Below, in pieces: positions 1-6,516 of a DNA stretch of 8,165 nucleotides. A model generated the notes under the pieces. The model saw only the letters and a program-made list of their open reading frames with translations. It was not told the origin of the DNA and made no database searches. This stretch comes from Pseudopedobacter sp. (GTDB taxonomy: Bacteria > Bacteroidota > Bacteroidia > Sphingobacteriales > Sphingobacteriaceae), in NCBI GenBank assembly GCA_014378285.1, contig JACMNZ010000040.1, forward strand, positions 1 through 8,165, in the 5' to 3' direction. The position numbers were made by a program, and so were the translations under genes. Positions within the stretch are counted from its first letter, which is position 1; each line of letters starts with the position of its first letter.

Positions 1-926
1 GTTGATGTTCCTCCGTTCACATATTGATAATCAGTGACTCCGTTACCAGCTCCGTACTCATTTTGTAAAGCAGGGAATCTAAGCACACTTTCTACAGTAG
101 TTTGTGAGTTAAAGCTAATCCCACTTACGTCTTTTTGTTTGATTCCTTTTTTTGTGGTTATAACAATTGCACCATTTGAGGCTCTTGAACCATATAATGC
201 AGCAGCAGCAGGGCCTTTCAAAACTGTGGTACTTTCCACATCATTAGGATTTAATTCTGCGGCGCCATTACCCCAATCTACTTCTGCCCAAGTACCCTGA
301 CCAGAAGAATTGTTTATTGCATCGTTAAAATAGGTATCATTGCTGATTGGCACACCATCTACAACAAATAATGGTTGATTGCTACCAGAGAAGGAATTTT
401 CTCCTCTAATCACTATCCTAGAAGTTGAACCAACACCTGCAGATCCATTAGTAATTTGCACTCCCGCAAGTTTCCCTTGTAAATTATTTACAAAGTTTGG
501 TGAAGGGATATTGGTTATTTCTTTTGCACTTAAGGTTTGTACGGCATAGCCCAAAGATTTACTTTCTTTGGAAATACCCAAAGCGGTTACCACTACTTCA
601 GATAAGAGTTTGCCATCTGCTGTTAAGATAATTGGAGATTTTAAATCAACAACTGCAATATCTTGGGTTAAATATCCAATATAGCTAATGGTTAATACTG
701 CATTTTCAGAAGCTTCTAATTTAAAGTTTCCGTTTATATCTGTTGTGGTTCCGTATTTGGTCCCTTTTATTTTTATGGTTGCTCCAATAATGGTGGATTT
801 GTCTTTAGCATCTAAAACTTTACCACCGGTCATCTTGGTCTTTTGTGCGAAAGCATGAAAAATGCTAAAAGACCAAATCATCATTAAAAAAATACCAAGT
901 TTTGATAATTGATAAATGGGTTTCAT
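1..926 (-). CDS. SusC/RagA family TonB-linked outer membrane receptor, N-terminal part (runs off window start)
   Basis: The first 308 residues of a TonB-dependent outer membrane transporter of the SusC/RagA type, which imports large ligands (glycans, peptides) together with a SusD-like lipoprotein. Visible in order: a signal peptide (about residues 1-28, ending HAFAQ); a carboxypeptidase-regulatory-like beta-sandwich (about 33-105, with GATIKIKGT and TDINGNFKL); a TonB-box-like segment (LLSEVVVTALG, 107-117); and a plug domain (about 125-262) with LAGVQI, RGENSF, PLFVVDGVPI and the family signature LKGPAAAALYGSRASNGAIV. The beta-barrel begins near residue 265 and is cut by the window edge; full members are about 1000 residues. 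The start ATG at 924-926 is chosen because the signal peptide begins there. A SusD partner would be expected beyond the window start. The substrate cannot be told from this part. Confidence 0.95.
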   Translation of the reverse strand, partial: MKPIYQLSKLGIFLMMIWSFSIFHAFAQKTKMTGGKVLDAKDKSTIIGATIKIKGTKYGTTTDINGNFKLEASENAVLTISYIGYLTQDIAVVDLKSPIILTADGKLLSEVVVTALGISKESKSLGYAVQTLSAKEITNIPSPNFVNNLQGKLAGVQITNGSAGVGSTSRIVIRGENSFSGSNQPLFVVDGVPISNDTYFNDAINNSSGQGTWAEVDWGNGAAELNPNDVESTTVLKGPAAAALYGSRASNGAIVITTKKGIKQKDVSGISFNSQTTVESVLRFPALQNEYGAGNGVTDYQYVNGGTS

Positions 927-984
927 ATATTATTTATTAAGATTGAATGATTCTAGAAAAAAAATGAATCGAAAAGCCTATTCG

Positions 985-1000
985 CAGATTTAAAAATCTG
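985..1000. repeat. short inverted repeat upstream of the SusC-like gene
   Basis: CAGATTT and AAATCTG form a 7-bp perfect inverted repeat separated by two A bases, in the 100-bp gap between the small minus-strand gene and the SusC-like start codon. It would fold in the leader of a transcript covering both genes. It is AT-rich and lacks a following T-run on the minus strand, so it is not a clear terminator. A regulatory role is only a guess. Confidence 0.3.
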
Positions 1001-1026
1001 GAAAGACAATAAAAAAATAGGTAGTA

Positions 1027-1407
1027 CTAAATAAGGAGTGCTTTATTGTTGAGGAATAAACCAATCAATGGAATATTTTCACAATAAGTTGATTTTGAAA
1101 AAGGGGTGATTCCTTTAATTTGAAAACTTTTAAATGAGTTTAAAAAGAAACGGATGATGAAAATTTGGGGTAATTTTAAATCTTTATGCTGATGTATTAC
1201 ATCTTGATCATCCTCGGAAATATTTGTTTGATCAACTGTCTGATGGATTTTCCTAAACTCGTTGTGATGTAAGGTAATGTTTTCTAGCTTGTCTAATTGT
1301 GTAAGGATGTCTTGCGAGTATTGTAAACCAAAAGAAGTCAAAAGCAGTAGGATAAGTATCCCTGCTATCTTTTGTGCTTTTAATCTAAACAATAATAAGA
1401 AAAACAT
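1027..1407 (-). CDS. small membrane-anchored protein of unknown function upstream of the SusC-like receptor
   Basis: A 126-residue protein I cannot assign to a family. One hydrophobic segment at about residues 13-29 follows a short basic stretch, so it is either an uncleaved membrane anchor or a signal peptide. The rest would be outside the cytoplasm. The middle (about 33-80) is polar and has five histidines (47, 48, 55, 72, 74) and an acidic run (SEDDQD, 64-69). The C-terminal part is basic, then hydrophobic, with a single cysteine (109). It lies 100 bp upstream of the SusC-like gene in the same direction with no terminator between, so the two may be co-transcribed. Bacteroidota often have short, poorly conserved proteins in front of TonB receptors. 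The open frame and plausible topology support a real gene, but function is unknown. Confidence 0.6.
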   Translation of the reverse strand: MFFLLLFRLKAQKIAGILILLLLTSFGLQYSQDILTQLDKLENITLHHNEFRKIHQTVDQTNISEDDQDVIHQHKDLKLPQIFIIRFFLNSFKSFQIKGITPFSKSTYCENIPLIGLFLNNKALLI

Positions 1408-1427
1408 TATTTACAAATTTCAAGTCA

Positions 1428-1456
1428 CTAAATTATAGCGGTAGTGTTAACTCAAA
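1428..1456 (-). promoter_or_regulatory. possible promoter for the small protein and SusC-like gene
   Basis: Reading the minus strand, TTTG (1453-1456) is followed after 17 bp by TAATTTAG (1428-1435). This is one mismatch from the Bacteroidota TAnnTTTG -7 box, about 20 bp before the ATG at 1407. The spacing fits, but AT-rich sequence gives such matches by chance. Confidence 0.33.
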
Positions 1457-1593
1457 ATTGTTTTAATGTTAAATATTGGTTAATAATTATTACGTATAAG
1501 TTACCCAGCTATATTTAAAAAAAGGATTTTAAATTATTATAAAAGCCAAACAATCATATTTTTTATCTCATTACCATATAGAATAAATTATAA

Positions 1594-1633
1594 TAAAACA
1601 AAAATAGCATTATGGAAATTCCATAATGCTATT
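1594..1633 (-). terminator. Rho-independent terminator of gnd
   Basis: Bases 1603-1617 and 1619-1633 form a perfect 15-bp inverted repeat around the single base 1618 (in practice a loop of 3-5 nt). On the minus strand it is followed at once by TTTTGTTTTATTA, a U-rich tail. It lies 57 bp beyond the gnd stop codon, so it ends gnd transcription and separates gnd from the small gene downstream. The stem is AT-rich but long. Confidence 0.85.
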
Positions 1634-1689
1634 ATAAATTTTCTATAATTATAAAAAAGAGGTATTTATTCAGGATTAGTCAAATTTGC

Positions 1690-3144
1690 CTAAACCTCGT
1701 AAGTGGTAGATGCAGTATCGCCACCTCTACCTGTCCAATTAGTGTGGAAAAACTCTCCTCTTGGTTTGTCAACACGCTCATAAGTATGTGCTCCAAAATA
1801 ATCACGTTGAGCTTGTAACAGGTTAGCCGGTAAACGCTCACAACGGTAACCGTCGTAATAATTTAAGCCTGCACTTAAACAAGGAACCGGAATACCGTTC
1901 ATAACAGCACTTGAAATTACTCTTCTCCAACCCTCTTGGTGATCTCTCATCTTTTCAGCAAAGAAGGAATCCAATAAAAGGTTTTTTAAATCAGGGTTCT
2001 TATCAAATGCTTCTTTAATATTTCCCAAAAAGCGAGAACGGATAATGCAACCACCTCTCCACATTAAGGCAACACTGCCGTAGTTTAGAGTCCATTTATA
2101 TTCCTCTGCTGCAGCACTCATCATTTGATAGCCTTGCGCATAAGAAATAACTTTTGCCGCATATAAAGCTGCGCCTAAATCCTTAAGAAAAGCTTTTTTA
2201 TCGCCAGTAAAACTTGGAGTAGGGCCTTTTAATACCTTAGAAGCTGCAACACGCTCATCTTTTAAAGCGGATAAACACCTAGAAAAAACAGATTCGGTAA
2301 TTAAAGTTAATGGAATACCTAAATCTAAAGCGGTATTAACAGTCCATTTTCCAGTCCCTTTTTGCATAGCGGTATCCAAAATTTTATCAACCAAATGCGT
2401 TCCGTCTTCTTCTTTATAGGCTAGAATATCCCTAGTGATTTCAATTAAATAGCTATCCAATTCTCCCATGTTCCATTCCTTAAAAATATCACGCATTTCA
2501 CTAGTGCTCATGCCTAAAACGTCTTTCATGATATGATAAACTTCATTTATCAATTGCATATCGCCGTATTCAATTCCGTTGTGTACCATTTTCACAAAAT
2601 GCCCAGCACCGCCATCTCCAACCCAATCGCAACAAGGCGTACCATCTTCTACTTTTGCAGCAATACCTTGGAAAATAGGTTTAACAGCTTCCCAAGCTTT
2701 TGGAGAACCGCCCGGCATAATTGAAGGACCTTTTAAAGCACCTTCTTCTCCGCCAGAAACGCCCGTACCGATAAATAATAAGCCTTTGCTTTCTACATAT
2801 TTTACTCTTCTTTCGGTATCAGGAAAATGAGAATTTCCACCATCAATAATAATGTCTCCTTTATCTAAAAGCGGAACTAAAATATCAATAAAATCATCAA
2901 CTGGTTTACCTGCTTTTACCATCAACATCACTTTACGAGGCGATTTTAACGAACTAATAAAATCTTCAATAGTATGTGCACCATAAATATTTAAACCTTT
3001 AGCCCTACCAGCGGTAAATTTCTCCACCTTATCAACCGTTCGGTTAAAAGCAGAGACATGAAATCCCTTGCTTTCCATGTTTAAAATTAGATTTTCGCCC
3101 ATTACGGCAATTCCTATTACACCTATATCAGATACTTGCTTCAT
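1690..3144 (-). CDS. gnd: 6-phosphogluconate dehydrogenase (NADP+, decarboxylating)
   Basis: Oxidises and decarboxylates 6-phosphogluconate to ribulose 5-phosphate, giving NADPH, in the cytoplasmic oxidative pentose phosphate pathway. At 484 residues it is full length (human about 483, E. coli 468). The N-terminal Rossmann domain shows GVIGIAVMGENL (8-19) and the NADP-selective NRT after the second strand (34-36). Substrate and catalytic residues, by analogy to the sheep enzyme, are S130-G131-G132, K185 (general base) and N189 in KMVHNG, E192 (general acid), Y193, K262 in QKGTGKWT and R289. The C-terminal tail that reaches into the partner subunit carries R447 and H453 (RDYFGAHTY) and the end motif FHTNWTGRGG. 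The start gives the glycine-rich loop its usual near-N-terminal place. It has its own promoter and terminator; zwf and pgl, often neighbours in Bacteroidota, are not next to it. All key residues are present, so it should be active. Confidence 0.98.
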   Translation of the reverse strand: MKQVSDIGVIGIAVMGENLILNMESKGFHVSAFNRTVDKVEKFTAGRAKGLNIYGAHTIEDFISSLKSPRKVMLMVKAGKPVDDFIDILVPLLDKGDIIIDGGNSHFPDTERRVKYVESKGLLFIGTGVSGGEEGALKGPSIMPGGSPKAWEAVKPIFQGIAAKVEDGTPCCDWVGDGGAGHFVKMVHNGIEYGDMQLINEVYHIMKDVLGMSTSEMRDIFKEWNMGELDSYLIEITRDILAYKEEDGTHLVDKILDTAMQKGTGKWTVNTALDLGIPLTLITESVFSRCLSALKDERVAASKVLKGPTPSFTGDKKAFLKDLGAALYAAKVISYAQGYQMMSAAAEEYKWTLNYGSVALMWRGGCIIRSRFLGNIKEAFDKNPDLKNLLLDSFFAEKMRDHQEGWRRVISSAVMNGIPVPCLSAGLNYYDGYRCERLPANLLQAQRDYFGAHTYERVDKPRGEFFHTNWTGRGGDTASTTYEV

Positions 3145-3187
3145 TTTTTGTGATTATTTTATGAGAATAGTTTTTTATTTTGATAGC

Positions 3188-3217
3188 CAAATTTAACTTT
3201 TTATTGATAGATAGCAA
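3188..3217 (-). promoter_or_regulatory. gnd promoter
   Basis: On the minus strand TTG (3215-3217) is followed after 19 bp by TAAATTTG (3188-3195), a perfect match to the Bacteroidota primary sigma factor consensus TTG-N(about 19)-TAnnTTTG. Transcription would start near 3181, giving a leader of about 36 nt before the gnd ATG. The leader is A-rich without a Shine-Dalgarno sequence, as is usual in this phylum. Confidence 0.7.
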
Positions 3218-3326
3218 TTTTATGAGTGATTTAAGGCAGTAGAAATCCTCATTAAAAATCGTTTTTTAGGTTTACTTATTAAATCAATTTGAAGATGTAA
3301 ATGTATTATTGGTAGTTGATTTTTGC

Positions 3327-3403
3327 GTTAACGATTGAAGCGGTATCCTTTTTATCCGCAAGTTGGCGGACAAAAAGATTTAGCGGAAAGCGTGTTAAAA
3401 CGC
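3327..3403. repeat. hairpin-forming intergenic repeat, copy 1
   Basis: This shares three blocks with 6277-6353: a 20-base identical left end beginning GTTAACGATTGAAGCGG (then CTTTTT), AAAAAGATTTA in the middle, and CGTGTTAAAACGC at the right end. The left and right blocks are exactly 64 bp apart in both copies. Here the centre folds as CTTTTT-a-TCCGC, loop AAGTTG, GCGGA-c-AAAAAG. The right end can form a second small hairpin, AGCGT-GTTAAA-ACGCT. It sits between two divergent promoters and encodes nothing. It resembles a dispersed non-coding repeat family rather than an insertion sequence; no flanking target duplication was seen. Confidence 0.75.
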
Positions 3404-3489
3404 TCAAGAAATTATCTTATTAATTAGTACTATTAATTTTCCTGTGTTAATTAAACAGCAAATAAATGTTCCGCTAATGACGTTTTAAA

Positions 3490-3520
3490 TTTCTCAAAAA
3501 CCTTTTAATTACTAATTTTG
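3490..3520 (+). promoter_or_regulatory. purF-like gene promoter
   Basis: TAATTTTG (3513-3520) matches the TAnnTTTG -7 box exactly and lies 22 bp before the ATG at 3543, giving a very short leader. The -33 box is weak: TTT at 3490-3492 with a 20-bp spacer, lacking the usual G. The -7 match and its position carry this call. Confidence 0.55.
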
Positions 3521-3542
3521 TGAGCTTCATTAAAGAATTATA

Positions 3543-5447
3543 ATGAGTGACCAAATCAAACACGAGTGCGGGATTGCATTCATCAGATTATTAAAACCCC
3601 TATCTTTTTATCAAGAAAAATACGGCACATCGCTTTATGGCTTAAATAAGCTGTACTTGTTGATGGAAAAGCAGCATAACCGGGGACAAGACGGGGCAGG
3701 TATAGCTACAATTAAACTAGATGTTAAGCCTGGAAACCGTTACATCAGCAGGCATCGTTCTATGGAGAAAAATGCCGTTCAGGATATCTTTTCTTACGTA
3801 ATGCGCAAGTTTGCCGTAATTGAAAAAGAACAACCAGAGCTTTTAAAAGATGCAGAATGGCTTAAAGAACATGTAAGTTTTACTGGAGAGGTTTTATTAG
3901 GGCATTTAAGATACGGCACACATGGCAATAACAGCATTGAGGCTTGTCATCCGTTTTTACGTCAAAATAACTGGATGACCCGTAATTTAATGATTGCCGG
4001 CAACTTTAACATGACTAATGTTGATGAGCTTTTGCAGCAACTTTATGATTTAGGTCAGCACCCTAAAGAAAGGGCAGATACAGTTACAGTTTTAGAGAAA
4101 ATCGGTCATTTTTTAGATGATGAAAATCAATTTCTGTTTAATAAATTTAAACGAGAAGGTTACGATAACAATGAAATAACCCAACTAATTGGCAATCATT
4201 TAAATGTAAATAGGATTTTGCAGAAGTCTGCAAAAACTTGGGATGGCGGTTATACCATTGCTGGTATTTTTGGTCATGGTGACGCTTTTGTATTGAGAGA
4301 TCCCGCAGGAATTCGTCCGGCTTATTACTATCATGATGATGAAATTTTTGTAGCAGCATCTGAAAGGCCAGCATTACAAACTGCATTTAATATTAAAATT
4401 GGTCAGGTTAAAGAAATTGAACCAGGACATGCCTTAATTATTAAAAAAGACGGTACAATCTCTGATGAAATATTTAGAGAACCCGTAGAGAAAAAAGCAT
4501 GTTCTTTTGAAAGGATTTATTTTTCGAGAGGTAGCGATGCTGACATTTATAAGGAACGTAAAAAATTAGGAAACTTACTTTGCCCTAAAATATTAGAGCA
4601 TGTAAACCACGATTTGGAAAATACAGTTTTCTCTTATATCCCAAATACGGCAGAAGTTTCTTTTTATGGTTTAGTAGAAGGTTTACACGCCTACACTAAA
4701 CAAACTCAAAGAGATGCTTTAGTAAATAGTAGGGATAATTTAACAGATGAAGAATTAGACCGCATTTTAAAAATCACCCCAAGGGTAGAGAAACTGGCTA
4801 TTAAAGACGCAAAGATGCGTACTTTCATCACTCAAGATGCCGAGCGTAGCGATATGGTTGCTCACGTTTATGATACCACTTATGGCTTAATTAAAAGAGG
4901 GGTAGATACTTTAGTTGCTATGGATGATTCTATTGTTAGAGGTACTACTTTAAAACAAAGCATTTTAAGAATTTTTGACCGACTTGGGCCAGTAAAAATA
5001 GTAATCGTTTCATCTGCACCTCAAATCCGTTACCCAGATTGTTACGGAATTGATATGAGTAAAATGGGAGAATTTGTAGCTTTTGATGCTGCCATTGCTT
5101 TGCTTCGTGAACGCAAAATGGATAACGTGATTACGGCTGTTTATAATAAATGTAAGGCACAAGCAGACGCTCCAAAAGAAGAAGTGATTAACCATGTAAA
5201 GGAGATTTACGCACCTTTCACTCCAGAAGAAATATCAGACAAGATTGCACAAATCATTACTCCAAAAGAGGTTTCAGCCAAAGTAGAAGTAATTTATCAA
5301 ACGCTTGAGGGTTTACATCTGGCTTGCCCAGACCATTTAGGCGATTGGTATTTCTCAGGAGATTACCCAACACCAGGAGGAAATAAAGTTGTAAATAGAG
5401 CTTTTATGAACTGGATGGAAGGTAAAAATGCGAGGGCTTACCTTTAA
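3543..5447 (+). CDS. purF: amidophosphoribosyltransferase, long Bacteroidota form (PurF family)
   Basis: Transfers the amide nitrogen of glutamine to PRPP, giving 5-phosphoribosylamine, the first step of purine synthesis in the cytoplasm. The class II glutaminase domain begins at Cys9 (HECGIAF) after an eight-residue leader that would have to be removed to free the N-terminal nucleophile. It also shows RGQDGAG (47-53), GHLRYGT (120-126) and GNFNMTN (153-159). The phosphoribosyltransferase domain has CSFERIYFSRG (320-330), RTFI (426-429) and the PRPP loop AMDDSIVRGTT (459-469), followed by SSAPQIRYPDCYGID. At 634 residues it is about 130 longer than E. coli PurF. Extra segments lie near 190-235 and 384-414, and the C-terminal tail ends in YFSGDYPTPGGN. 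Three of the four B. subtilis iron-sulfur cysteine positions look retained (320, 500, 595). The enzyme type is sure; whether it is the only PurF of the organism or a paralogue cannot be told here. Confidence 0.9.
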   Translation: MSDQIKHECGIAFIRLLKPLSFYQEKYGTSLYGLNKLYLLMEKQHNRGQDGAGIATIKLDVKPGNRYISRHRSMEKNAVQDIFSYVMRKFAVIEKEQPELLKDAEWLKEHVSFTGEVLLGHLRYGTHGNNSIEACHPFLRQNNWMTRNLMIAGNFNMTNVDELLQQLYDLGQHPKERADTVTVLEKIGHFLDDENQFLFNKFKREGYDNNEITQLIGNHLNVNRILQKSAKTWDGGYTIAGIFGHGDAFVLRDPAGIRPAYYYHDDEIFVAASERPALQTAFNIKIGQVKEIEPGHALIIKKDGTISDEIFREPVEKKACSFERIYFSRGSDADIYKERKKLGNLLCPKILEHVNHDLENTVFSYIPNTAEVSFYGLVEGLHAYTKQTQRDALVNSRDNLTDEELDRILKITPRVEKLAIKDAKMRTFITQDAERSDMVAHVYDTTYGLIKRGVDTLVAMDDSIVRGTTLKQSILRIFDRLGPVKIVIVSSAPQIRYPDCYGIDMSKMGEFVAFDAAIALLRERKMDNVITAVYNKCKAQADAPKEEVINHVKEIYAPFTPEEISDKIAQIITPKEVSAKVEVIYQTLEGLHLACPDHLGDWYFSGDYPTPGGNKVVNRAFMNWMEGKNARAYL

Positions 5448-5462
5448 ATAATTTAATATTTT

Positions 5463-5503
5463 AAAAGGATCATTATCAATTGGTAATGACCCTTTTGTTT
5501 TTT
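5463..5503 (+). terminator. Rho-independent terminator of the purF-like gene
   Basis: AAAAGG-a-TCATTATC, loop AATT, GGTAATGA-c-CCTTTT forms a long stem with one internal mismatch and one G-T pair (5463-5496). GTTTTTT follows (5497-5503). It begins 15 bp after the stop codon, as expected for an intrinsic terminator, and makes read-through into the lipoprotein gene unlikely. Confidence 0.88.
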
Positions 5504-5523
5504 CTGAAAATCGATTTTTAAAG

Positions 5524-5550
5524 TTGTTTCATTAAAACGGTATGTTTTTG
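5524..5550 (+). promoter_or_regulatory. possible promoter of the lipoprotein gene
   Basis: TTG (5524-5526) and TATGTTTTTG (5541-5550) resemble a Bacteroidota promoter. The last eight bases, TGTTTTTG, match TAnnTTTG with one mismatch at a 16-bp spacing, 23 bp before the ATG at 5574. The same ten bases occur upstream of the LysE-type gene (7195-7204, minus strand). Weak call, made partly because the gene needs its own promoter after the purF terminator. Confidence 0.28.
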
Positions 5551-5573
5551 GTTAGTTAAGTTAAAAATATCCC

Positions 5574-6134
5574 ATGAAAAATAAATTTTTAAGTCTCATG
5601 ATGCTGGTTGCATTCTATTCTTGTAACCAAACAGCTAAACAAACTGACATTAATCAATCAGACTCCATAGCGAAGCTTCAAAAGGAAAACGATAGCTTAG
5701 AGAATGTTATTTCCAAAAACGTACTAAAGCCTGACTCAACTCTTAATAAAGTTGATGACACGTTTAAAAAAGTTAAAGGCGGCGTACATCCCGTTACTTT
5801 GCAATGGATTGGGTGGGATAAGCCGGGGTCTGTAAAAGTAGAACCTATTGAAGGCGATTGGTACTCCATAAAAGGTGGCCAAGAGAATACCTCTGGACAA
5901 TATTTAAAAATAGAAGGTAAAATAAAACGGATTACCGAAAAGGAATTATTGTTTGATGGGAAAATCATTACAAAGGTAACCGGTATCAACAGTGGAGAAC
6001 CATGTTTAAAAAATGGTGAGCAAACTTTTTTTGCAAAAGGGGATCGCAAGTATTTTAGGTTGCAAAATATGACCAATTGTGAAGGTGGGACGGTTGATTA
6101 TGTGGATATATATATCGGAACTAGTAGTTTATAG
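5574..6134 (+). CDS. uncharacterised lipoprotein
   Basis: A 186-residue envelope protein without an assigned function. The N-terminus is a lipoprotein signal peptide: a lysine-containing start, a hydrophobic run, and a lipobox-like FYSC with the lipidated cysteine at 17. A polar helical linker follows (about 18-65, with KLQKENDSLENV suggesting a short coiled coil). A compact domain from about 70 to the end has alternating beta-type strands, TLQWIGWDKPGSV (75-87) and KYFRLQNMTNC (159-169), and a C-terminal DYVDIYIG. Cysteines 144 and 169 could form a disulfide once exported. The tryptophan-rich start and the RLQNMxNC...DYVDIY ending look like a conserved Bacteroidota domain I recognise only vaguely and cannot name. 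It stands alone between the purF terminator and a disturbed intergenic region; its stop codon directly abuts the stop codon of the lysE-like remnant on the other strand. Confidence 0.8.
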   Translation: MKNKFLSLMMLVAFYSCNQTAKQTDINQSDSIAKLQKENDSLENVISKNVLKPDSTLNKVDDTFKKVKGGVHPVTLQWIGWDKPGSVKVEPIEGDWYSIKGGQENTSGQYLKIEGKIKRITEKELLFDGKIITKVTGINSGEPCLKNGEQTFFAKGDRKYFRLQNMTNCEGGTVDYVDIYIGTSSL

Positions 6135-6177
6135 CTAAATCAGCGTATCAGTAAAAATCAGATTATAAATCTTATTC
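6135..6177 (-). pseudogene. remnant of a duplicated LysE-type exporter gene 3' end
   Basis: Bases 6139-6171 match 6521-6553, the last codons of the intact exporter gene, at 31 of 33 positions and in the same orientation. Read on the minus strand the piece encodes IYNLIFTDTLI plus a stop codon, against IYNLIFTNTLI plus stop in the intact gene. The match resumes as part of the ten-base AATCTTATTC (6168-6177, also 6589-6598), as expected if an in-frame 39-bp deletion occurred between AATC repeats. Beyond this, similarity is doubtful (6181-6197 against 6666-6682, 13 of 17). There is no start, and the frame is closed by stops upstream. Best read as a decayed tandem copy or a duplicated scrap. Confidence 0.5.
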
Positions 6178-6276
6178 TGTCCATAGAGTTTAGCGTAGGC
6201 GTCTTTACGGATTGGCAAATAAAAAAGTCTTTAGACTCAAAAAACATGATATAAATTTTCTGTTGTATTTTGTTGT

Positions 6277-6353
6277 GTTAACGATTGAAGCGGTATACTT
6301 TTTTCTTATTCAGAAAAAAGATTTATTTGCCAGCTGGCGACGTGTTAAAACGC
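6277..6353. repeat. hairpin-forming intergenic repeat, copy 2
   Basis: Partner of 3327-3403: the first 20 bases are identical, then CTTTTT, AAAAAGATTTA and the right-end CGTGTTAAAACGC recur. The core differs in sequence but still folds, here as CTTTTTTCT, loop TATTC, AGAAAAAAG. A separate perfect palindrome, GCCAGCTGGC (6329-6338), lies before the right end. Keeping a stem while changing its bases suggests that the fold, not the sequence, is conserved. It lies between convergent genes. Confidence 0.72.
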
Positions 6354-6516
6354 CTGATAAAAATAACAGGGAAGAGATTTCTAATTTTTATCTGTTTCAA
6401 TCAGCGAAGTCTGTGGGAAAAAACTTATACTTTAATAAGTAAGAGGTTTTACTGAATTATAACTCTGCGAGACAAAGCATCACAATTCAAAACCAAATTC
6501 CATCAATACAGAAAAC

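Larger units (their letters stand above)
3145..3542. other. divergent intergenic region between gnd and purF
   Basis: This 398-bp gap has no credible gene. It contains the gnd promoter (3188-3217, minus), a hairpin-forming repeat (3327-3403) and the purF promoter (3490-3520, plus). The stretch 3411-3489 is very AT-rich with only short imperfect symmetry around AGTACT. No riboswitch or recognisable operator was seen. Confidence 0.7.
6135..6516. other. rearranged intergenic region between convergent genes
   Basis: These 382 bp separate the lipoprotein and exporter stop codons. They hold the exporter 3'-end remnant (6135-6177) and copy 2 of the hairpin repeat (6277-6353). A loose inverted repeat lies at the right (GGTTTTACTGAATT near 6445 against AATACAGAAAACC near 6505), which has too long a loop to be a terminator. 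An open frame of 76 codons on the plus strand crosses the repeat, but its protein is largely translated repeat sequence and I do not count it as a gene. No clear terminator for either convergent gene was found. Confidence 0.65.

Noticed and set aside
34..300. 88-codon plus-strand open frame at the window start
   Set aside because: It is antisense to the plug domain of the SusC-like receptor, whose signature motifs are intact on the minus strand.
2533..2830. Two plus-strand open frames inside gnd
   Set aside because: They lie wholly within the well-conserved gnd coding sequence on the other strand and show no protein family features.
3421..3460. Near-palindrome around AGTACT as a purF operator
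   Set aside because: The arms outside the six-base centre pair at only about half of positions, as expected in AT-rich DNA.
4147..5195. Minus-strand open frames inside the purF-like gene
   Set aside because: Both are antisense to a long, clearly conserved coding region and have no plausible start context or motif.
5678..6076. 132-codon minus-strand open frame opposite the lipoprotein gene
   Set aside because: The plus-strand frame has a signal peptide with lipobox and domain-like structure, whereas the antisense frame has no coherent features.
6181..6197. Extension of the lysE remnant through CCATAGA...AGCGTA
   Set aside because: Only 13 of 17 bases match 6666-6682, with a mismatched block in the middle, and aligning it needs a 58-bp gap that breaks the frame; I treat it as possible but unproven and left it out of the remnant.
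6212..6442. 76-codon open frame on the plus strand
   Set aside because: It runs across hairpin repeat copy 2, so its middle (IEAVYFF...ASWRRVKTP) is translated repeat. It has no recognisable domain and lies in a disturbed intergenic region.
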